Assembly: GCA_007133115.1 (NCBI GenBank)
Contig: SLNI01000124.1
Location: forward strand, 1 to 11,063
Source: Thioalkalivibrio sp.
GTDB taxonomy: Bacteria; Pseudomonadota; Gammaproteobacteria; Ectothiorhodospirales; Ectothiorhodospiraceae
DNA: 11,063 nt
Direction of reading: 5' to 3'
The notes beneath the pieces were generated by a model, which worked only from the letters and a program-made list of their open reading frames with translations, was not told the DNA's origin and did no database searches. The translations under genes and the position numbers were made by a program. This document shows, in pieces, positions 6,506 through 11,063 of the stretch; position 1 is the first letter of the stretch, and each line of letters begins with the position of its first letter.

Positions 6506-6814
6506 ATGCGGTTGAGTTCGAGCTTTCACGCAGCACCTACCCTCCATCCGGCCCGATTCGGCGCCCTGATGCTGGTCACCGGTCTTGTGCTGACCCTGCA
6601 GGCCCCGGAAGCCCGGGACTCCGCGGCGCGCCTGTTGAGCGAACTGGATCTTCCCAATCCGGCCCACGTGCTTGAATGGCGGCCGGACAGCCCACCTCCC
6701 TGGCTCGATGGGGACCAGTTCACGGCAGAAGAAATCGAGGACACGCCAGTCCTCGCGAATGCAAGCCGTGATCCGGAAGCTCTGAGCGATCCGCGCCAAC
6801 GGCCCGAGCGCTGA
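6506..6814 (+). CDS. small exported protein of unknown function
   Basis: From the ATG at 6506 this gives 102 residues. GAGG lies eight bases before the start. An earlier in-frame ATG at 6455 is possible but lacks such a site. The N-terminus has basic residues (R2, and R18 in HPARFG), then a hydrophobic stretch LMLVTGLVLTL, resembling a signal peptide or a single anchor. The remainder is Pro/Glu/Asp-rich (for example EWRPDSPPPWLDGDQFTAEE) with no recognised domain and no Cys. A strong hairpin directly after the stop, codons ending mostly in G or C, and the ribosome-binding site support a real gene. I know of no family. It could be a lineage-specific envelope protein or, less likely, a spurious frame. 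Confidence 0.55.
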   Translation: MRLSSSFHAAPTLHPARFGALMLVTGLVLTLQAPEARDSAARLLSELDLPNPAHVLEWRPDSPPPWLDGDQFTAEEIEDTPVLANASRDPEALSDPRQRPER

Positions 6815-6818
6815 TTGA

Positions 6819-6854
6819 TTCGGGTGCCGGCTGGCTCGCCTGCCGGCACCCGAA
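6819..6854 (+). terminator. perfect 13-bp hairpin after the small exported gene
   Basis: TTCGGGTGCCGGC (6819-6831) and GCCGGCACCCGAA (6842-6854) are exact inverted repeats around a 10-nt loop, starting 4 bases after a TGA stop. The downstream flank (CCCCGGAATTTTCC) has only a short delayed T-run, so it is an unusual intrinsic terminator or an RNA 3'-end stabiliser. It should insulate the permease gene that follows. Confidence 0.7.
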
Positions 6855-6930
6855 CCCCGGAATTTTCCGCAACCCATTCCCCGGATTCACGGCATCATGA
6901 ATCGCACGGGGCGACGTACGTGTCCCAGCC

Positions 6931-8010
6931 ATGATTGAGAACGCCCAGCCCTATCGCGGACCTTTGGGTGTGCTCCTCGGGGCAGCCGCCGTCGTCATCG
7001 TCATTGCGGGGCTCAAGCTCGCGTCGCCGCTGATCGTTCCCTTTCTGCTGGCCGCGTTCATCGCGACGATCCTCATTCCGCCTCTGCAATGGCTGGTCGG
7101 CCACCGCGTACCCCTGCCCGTGGCGATTCTGCTGCTTCTTTTTGGCCTCGTGCTGGTCTTTGTGCCCCTGTTCCTCGTCGCTGGGGCGGCCCTCGACGAC
7201 TTTCGCGTCGCGTTGCCGGGCTATCTGGAAAAAATTCAGAACATGACGACGTCCACGACCGAATGGCTGCAGTCTCGCGGCATCGAAACGGGCGGAGAAG
7301 CGCTGAAAGAGATCGTGGCCCCATCCACCCTGCTATCGCTGATGCGCCAGCTTGGTGGCGGTCTGGGCACCGCGTTGGCCTCTTTCCTGCTCGTGATGTT
7401 CACCCTGATCTTCATCCTGGCGGAGTCTTCCGGCTTCCCGGGTAAGATCCGGGAAGCACTCGGGGGGAAATCGGAACTCCTCGGCTCTTTCCGCGACCTG
7501 TCCACGCGCCTGCAGGACTACCTCCGCATCAAAACGATCGTCAGTCTGATGACCGGTGTGTTCGTGACCTTGTCCCTCACACTGATCGGGCTGGATTTTG
7601 CCATCCTCTGGGGCCTGCTGGCGTTCCTGCTGAACTACGTCCCCAACATCGGCAGCATTCTGGCGGCCGTACCCCCCGTACTGCTCGCGATCGTCGCACT
7701 CGACCCGACCGGGGTTCTGCTCGTGATCGCGGCCTACCTCGCCGTGAACATGATTGTCGGCAACATCCTCGAACCGCGGATGTTCGGGAAGGGTCTGGGG
7801 TTGTCCACGCTGGTGGTGTTCATCTCCCTGGTGTTCTGGGGCTGGGTGTTCGGGCCGGTCGGAATGCTGCTCTCCGGACCGCTGACGATGGCCCTCAAGA
7901 TCGCGCTGGAGACGCACCCGAACACGCGGTGGTTCGCGATTCTCCTCGGACCTTCCCGGGGAGCGGACGACGCTGCGCCGTCGGACGATCCCCAAAGGGA
8001 TCCGGATTGA
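6931..8010 (+). CDS. AI-2E / PerM family membrane permease
   Basis: This 359-residue polytopic membrane protein matches the AI-2E transporter family (YdiK, PerM, TqsA) in length and layout. It has two N-terminal hydrophobic segments (about 12-30 and 32-56) and a third at about 62-86, then a soluble amphipathic stretch (about 90-140), then the C-terminal membrane core. Family hallmarks are LLNYVPNIGSILAAVPP (233-249), GNILEPRMFGKGLGLS (277-292) and GPVGMLLSGPL (308-318). Members export small solutes; autoinducer-2 export is shown only for TqsA, and others act as ion antiporters or are uncharacterised, so the substrate is unknown. The tail (DDAAPSDDPQRDPD) is acidic. The ribosome-binding site is weak. 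A perfect hairpin insulates it from the upstream gene, and it ends 12 bp from a converging minus-strand gene. Confidence 0.9.
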   Translation: MIENAQPYRGPLGVLLGAAAVVIVIAGLKLASPLIVPFLLAAFIATILIPPLQWLVGHRVPLPVAILLLLFGLVLVFVPLFLVAGAALDDFRVALPGYLEKIQNMTTSTTEWLQSRGIETGGEALKEIVAPSTLLSLMRQLGGGLGTALASFLLVMFTLIFILAESSGFPGKIREALGGKSELLGSFRDLSTRLQDYLRIKTIVSLMTGVFVTLSLTLIGLDFAILWGLLAFLLNYVPNIGSILAAVPPVLLAIVALDPTGVLLVIAAYLAVNMIVGNILEPRMFGKGLGLSTLVVFISLVFWGWVFGPVGMLLSGPLTMALKIALETHPNTRWFAILLGPSRGADDAAPSDDPQRDPD

Positions 8011-8022
8011 AGCTCGCCAGCA

Positions 8023-8523
8023 TTACCAGATGGTGAAGCGCACCCCCGCGCCCAGGACGTCGAGGCCGGCGCCGGCCCCGAAGCGCAGGTATTCCGCATA
8101 GAAGTACAGACGATCCATGATGTCGAGCGTGGCGCCCACACCCCCGAACGCGCTGGTCCGGTCATCGAACAGATCGTTGATCAGTCCGGACCCGTAGTCG
8201 AAATCGTAGTTGGCGAGTCCCAGCTTGCCGTACACGCCGACCGGTCCCAACTCCAGCGACAGCAATCCCGCCAGGGTCAATGCACTGCCGTCGATGCGGA
8301 CTCCCGACTCCTTGAAATTACCGAAATCATAGTAGCCAAGCTCGACGCCAAGGAGTTCGATCGGACGCCAGCCGACCATGAGTGCGGGCGCAAGCGTGCT
8401 GTCCGAGCTCACGTCCGCAGACGCCGTGTAAGCGCCCACACCGATATAACCGCTTGCGTGGGCGGTACCGCCCAGGACCAGGACCAAGGACAGAAACACG
8501 CCAAAAACGAAGCTGCGCCGCAT
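8023..8523 (-). CDS. small outer-membrane beta-barrel protein (OmpA/OmpW-like size class)
   Basis: This 166-residue protein has a textbook signal peptide (MRRSFVFGVFLSLVLVLGGTAHA, cleavage after residue 23). About 143 mature residues follow in repeated amphipathic strands (YIGVGAYTASADV, ALMVGWRPIELLGVELGYYDFG, VGVYGKLGLANYDFDYG, LYFYAEYLRFGAGAG). It ends in GVRFTIW, a terminal aromatic residue typical of barrel assembly signals. Size and pattern suggest an eight-stranded barrel of the Ail/OmpX/OmpA-membrane-domain type. No peptidoglycan-binding domain follows. The start is fixed by AGGAG six bases upstream; that site lies in the palindrome 8524-8534. It follows the SulP-like gene on the same strand, separated by a hairpin. 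Location is well supported; role is unknown. Confidence 0.85.
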   Translation of the reverse strand: MRRSFVFGVFLSLVLVLGGTAHASGYIGVGAYTASADVSSDSTLAPALMVGWRPIELLGVELGYYDFGNFKESGVRIDGSALTLAGLLSLELGPVGVYGKLGLANYDFDYGSGLINDLFDDRTSAFGGVGATLDIMDRLYFYAEYLRFGAGAGLDVLGAGVRFTIW

Positions 8524-8534
8524 GAGGACTCCTC
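8524..8534 (-). promoter_or_regulatory. ribosome-binding site inside a short palindrome
   Basis: The minus strand reads GAGGAGTCCTC immediately before the ATG of the small barrel gene. The AGGAG is a strong Shine-Dalgarno, and the adjacent CCTC is complementary to GAGG with a 3-nt loop. A hairpin here could mask the ribosome-binding site, but the 4-bp stem is marginal. Confidence 0.5.
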
Positions 8535-8548
8535 TGGGTAAGAAACAT

Positions 8549-8565
8549 GGCCCGGCAACCGGGCC
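8549..8565 (-). terminator. 7-bp hairpin between the SulP-like gene and the small barrel gene
   Basis: GGCCCGG / CCGGGCC form a perfect 7-bp stem with a 3-nt loop. On the minus strand it is followed by ATGTTTCTT, a broken T-run. It lies 14 bp past the SulP-gene stop and 25 bp before the next start, consistent with partial termination or an RNA-processing hairpin. Confidence 0.5.
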
Positions 8566-8579
8566 GGGGTTGGCGAATT

Positions 8580-10817
8580 CTAGTCCATGACGGCCTCGAC
8601 CGTCTTCAGGGTCCGTAACAGGCGTTCAGCGAGGAGATCGGCAATGAAGCGGTGCAGAATCACCGCGAATTCCGGACGCTCGGCTTCCATCCTTTCCAGC
8701 GACTCCCGGGTGAGCCGATAGGCCATGCCCTCGCCATCGGACACCACCGAAGCCGAGCGGGGAGTGCCGAGATAAAAGGCCAACTCGCCCACCACGGTTC
8801 CGGCGCCCATGCGCTGAACGCGGATCACCTGGTCGTCCGAGACCCGCAGATAGACCGAAACCTCACCCTCCTCGAGAAAATACAGGTCACCCGCCGTCTC
8901 CCCCTGATGGATGAGTTCGTACCCTTCGGGAAAAGGAATCTTCGAGAGGTATGCCAGAAAGCCGCTCAGCGCCGCCGGGTCCTCGAAATGGGCGGAGAGC
9001 CGCTGCACGATCGACTGCGATGAACGCGACCGCGCGGGACCGGAACCGGCGAGGACCTGATTCTCGTACCACTCCAGGCCCCGGTCCATGTCCACGAAGG
9101 CCTCGAAAATCCCGTCAGCCCGCAGCAGTTCCCCCATGCGCATGCGATCCTGGAATCGCGGCGCGAGGTCCGTAAGGAGCACCCTGAAGCCGCTTTGCCC
9201 GGCGATCATGTGCAGCCGACGGAACGAGTACATGGCCGACGAATCGATGCCCGTCAGCTGTCTGAAATCGATCAGCACGTAACGCAGCCCGGGTCGGGTC
9301 GGATCATTCAGGCGCTCGCGGATCCGGTCGAGCAACTGCGTGGCCGTACCGAAAAACAGGTGTCCCCGCAGCTTCATCACCAGCAGCTGCGCGCCATGTT
9401 CCAGCAGCCGGGCTTCATCGTCCGGGTTCCGCGCGACCCGGCTCCTCGCCTCCCTCCCCGACAGCACGTAGCGAATGATCGAGGTACGGCTGTAATTGAT
9501 CACGAACAGAATGGTGGCCGCCAGCAGGCCCGCCAGGATGCCCTCCAGGAAGCCCAGGGTCGCGACGATGCCGAGGATCAGCGGGATCACGAGATATTCC
9601 CCGTGCGGCAGTTTCCCCCAGGTTCCGATCAGCCAGCGCCCCAGGAGCGTGAACCCCAGAAACAGCAGCAGCCCGCCCAGAACCACGCGCGGCAGGTACG
9701 AGAGGACATCGGATCCAAACCACAGGGCCGCTCCGCACGTCAGTGCCGCCACGATACCCACCAGCCGGCTCCCCCCGCCCATTTTCAGGGCAAGCCCGGA
9801 CAGACTCAGCGACTGGAAACCGACCATGCCACCGCCAAAGCCCGCCGCGAGGTTGGCGATCCCCGCCACCCGCAGTTCCCGATTCACATCGATATCGCTG
9901 CGGGACAGCATTTCCATCGCGCTTGCGGTCAACATGATCGAGACCGCGGCGAGCAGGAGTACGGTCAGGATACCTTCCCACTGCAAGGGTACCGAAGACC
10001 AGTTTGCGTCCGTCAGGACGTGCAGACTGCCGGAATAGGAGAAACCGGACGCCGATGCGCCCGGAGCCCCGAGCAGCCAACCCGCCTCGGCGAGGGACGC
10101 CATCGATTCCCCCTGATTCAGCATGACAAGGTAGAACCCGGCCGCGCCTCCGAAGAGCAGGGCGGGGAGCGAGATGGTCAGACTGAAGCGGCGCGAGGCG
10201 ACGAGAATCGCCAGGGCGATGATCAGTCCCGGCAGCCATTGCCCGAGTTCCTGTCGATCCAGTAGCAGGACGACCTCGTCGAGGGAGACCAGATCCAGGC
10301 CGGTCATCACACGAAACGCGCCGACGACCAGAAGCCACCCGGTGCCCGCCAGAAAACCGCCGAGCACCGAATAGGGAATGAACCGCATCAGGTTGCCAAC
10401 CCGTCCCAGCCCAACGGAGAGCAGAAAGACACCGGTGACCAGCGTGGTCCCGATGATCACCGCGAGCACGCTGAGCAGAATCCAGTCCGCATCCGCTCCC
10501 GCCGGTGCCGAGGAAACGATGCTGGCCGCCATGATCGCGAGGATGGGCGCTGTGCGGTCCTGCGGGATCGCAATCGTGAACGAACCGGATCCAGCGACCG
10601 AGACGATCAGACCGATCAACATGGCGCTGACCAACGCAATTTCCACGCCGCGAGGAAGATGCTCGGCCAAGGCGCCGGTAAAGATCAGGGCCGCCAGCGA
10701 TACCGAGACGAAAATGGAAATGCCCCCGATCAGCACCCCGGAGGCCAGAGCCAACAGCCATTGCTTGGGCCGAAACTCGGCATGGAACGACGGGCGCGGC
10801 GCTTCGGCGTTTCTCAT
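8580..10817 (-). CDS. SulP/SLC26-like anion transporter with fused STAS and cyclic-nucleotide-binding domains
   Basis: This 745-residue protein has three parts. Residues about 20-445 are a polytopic membrane domain of the SulP/SLC26 type (secondary anion transport: sulfate, bicarbonate and others), containing DRTAPILAIMAAS, GGMVGFQSLSLSGLALKMGG and LPRVVLGGLLLFLGFTLL. Residues about 476-585 are a STAS domain, with LIDFRQLTGIDSSAMYSF (D517, D525, S526) placed like the anti-sigma-antagonist site. Residues about 610-735 are a CAP-type cyclic-nucleotide-binding domain whose phosphate-binding cassette VVGELAFYLGTPRSASV has G677, E678, R687 and S688, so binding appears possible. The first helix lacks the usual SulP motif with its Pro, marking a divergent subgroup. 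Cyclic-nucleotide gating is inferred. A GAG five bases upstream supports the start. The small barrel gene follows after a hairpin. Confidence 0.88.
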   Translation of the reverse strand: MRNAEAPRPSFHAEFRPKQWLLALASGVLIGGISIFVSVSLAALIFTGALAEHLPRGVEIALVSAMLIGLIVSVAGSGSFTIAIPQDRTAPILAIMAASIVSSAPAGADADWILLSVLAVIIGTTLVTGVFLLSVGLGRVGNLMRFIPYSVLGGFLAGTGWLLVVGAFRVMTGLDLVSLDEVVLLLDRQELGQWLPGLIIALAILVASRRFSLTISLPALLFGGAAGFYLVMLNQGESMASLAEAGWLLGAPGASASGFSYSGSLHVLTDANWSSVPLQWEGILTVLLLAAVSIMLTASAMEMLSRSDIDVNRELRVAGIANLAAGFGGGMVGFQSLSLSGLALKMGGGSRLVGIVAALTCGAALWFGSDVLSYLPRVVLGGLLLFLGFTLLGRWLIGTWGKLPHGEYLVIPLILGIVATLGFLEGILAGLLAATILFVINYSRTSIIRYVLSGREARSRVARNPDDEARLLEHGAQLLVMKLRGHLFFGTATQLLDRIRERLNDPTRPGLRYVLIDFRQLTGIDSSAMYSFRRLHMIAGQSGFRVLLTDLAPRFQDRMRMGELLRADGIFEAFVDMDRGLEWYENQVLAGSGPARSRSSQSIVQRLSAHFEDPAALSGFLAYLSKIPFPEGYELIHQGETAGDLYFLEEGEVSVYLRVSDDQVIRVQRMGAGTVVGELAFYLGTPRSASVVSDGEGMAYRLTRESLERMEAERPEFAVILHRFIADLLAERLLRTLKTVEAVMD

Positions 10818-10976
10818 CGATCTCGGGTCGGTGTCTGGGTTCCAGGAGGTCTGCCAGAAGTCGCCGCCGTGGCGGCAGTCAGAGCGAGCGCAAGCATAGC
10901 CGACTGCACGGCCAATGGCGCTGTCGAGGCCGACCGGATATCCACGAACAAGCTTTTGGCCCAGATGGCAGGGCGA
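10818..10976. other. intergenic region upstream of the SulP-like gene
   Basis: This 159-bp gap lies between two minus-strand genes. A TATGCT at about 10894-10899 (minus) could be a -10 box, but no -35 match sits at the right distance. A tight GCCGCC-GT-GGCGGC inverted repeat lies at 10863-10876. I see no clear terminator after the upstream gene. Confidence 0.4.
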
Positions 10977-11063
10977 TCAGATACCCGGTGTTCCCAGCGC
11001 GGCGGCCAGTGCCCGCAGACGGCGTTTCTGCATCTTGAGCCGGTACTCGAGTTCCTTGATCGA
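10977..11063 (-). CDS. C-terminal end of an unidentified protein (5' part outside window)
   Basis: A minus frame enters from the right edge and ends at TGA 10979-10977. The 28 visible residues (SIKELEYRLKMQKRRLRALA, then AALGTPGI) are basic and helical, and could be the end of a coiled coil. Too little is present for a family call; coding is inferred from the frame and the plausible amphipathic composition. Confidence 0.5.
   Translation of the reverse strand, partial: SIKELEYRLKMQKRRLRALAAALGTPGI

Noticed and set aside
6895..6938. Short leader frame (MNRTGRRTCPSHD) overlapping the permease start
   Set aside because: It is only 13 codons with no ribosome-binding site or attenuator-like structure after it; insufficient to call a leader peptide.
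9195..10265. A 356-codon plus-strand open frame and a 448-codon alternative minus frame (9415-10761)
   Set aside because: Both overlap the SulP-like membrane domain. The plus frame is extreme in Gln/Arg/His and the minus one in Arg/Gly/Ala/Pro, typical of out-of-frame translation of a membrane protein gene.

Overview
This is a GC-rich, gene-dense chromosomal window. Signal peptides, two outer-membrane beta-barrels, a PilZ domain and an AcuC-type deacetylase indicate a Gram-negative proteobacterium. The overall style fits a gammaproteobacterium such as the Ectothiorhodospiraceae, but that placement is an impression and not a sequence match. I see no rRNA, tRNA, CRISPR array, integrase or transposase, so this looks like ordinary chromosome carrying some unusual genes.

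From about 6302 down to 1, seven genes lie on the minus strand. In transcription order they are: an ERCC4/XPF-type nuclease with a helix-hairpin-helix tail (5664-6302); a protein resembling the LCIB/LCIC type of beta-carbonic anhydrase (4328-5485); a single-domain PilZ c-di-GMP receptor (3898-4293); an exported protein of unknown function overlapping the PilZ gene (2931-3905); an outer-membrane beta-barrel protein (1825-2817); a small 2-oxoglutarate/Fe(II) oxygenase-like protein (1093-1692); and an AcuC/histone-deacetylase-family amidohydrolase (1096 to beyond the left edge). Hairpins after the nuclease, the exported unknown and the barrel gene suggest several transcripts. The PilZ/unknown pair overlaps by 8 bp and the oxygenase/deacetylase pair by 4 bp (GTGA), so each pair is probably translationally coupled.

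Across a divergent gap, the plus strand carries a small exported orphan (6506-6814), a perfect 13-bp hairpin, and an AI-2E/PerM family permease (6931-8010). Converging on the permease is a minus-strand unit. A SulP-like anion transporter with fused STAS and cyclic-nucleotide-binding domains (8580-10817) is followed by a hairpin and then a small outer-membrane barrel gene (8023-8523). The right edge holds the last 28 codons of another minus-strand gene.

No single pathway ties the window together. The most interesting elements are the LCIB-like protein, which together with the cNMP-gated SulP relative could point to inorganic-carbon handling; the coupled oxygenase/deacetylase pair; the bacterial ERCC4-HhH nuclease; and a perfect 10-bp palindrome inside the start of the oxygenase gene. 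All functions are inferred from motifs read by eye, without database searches.
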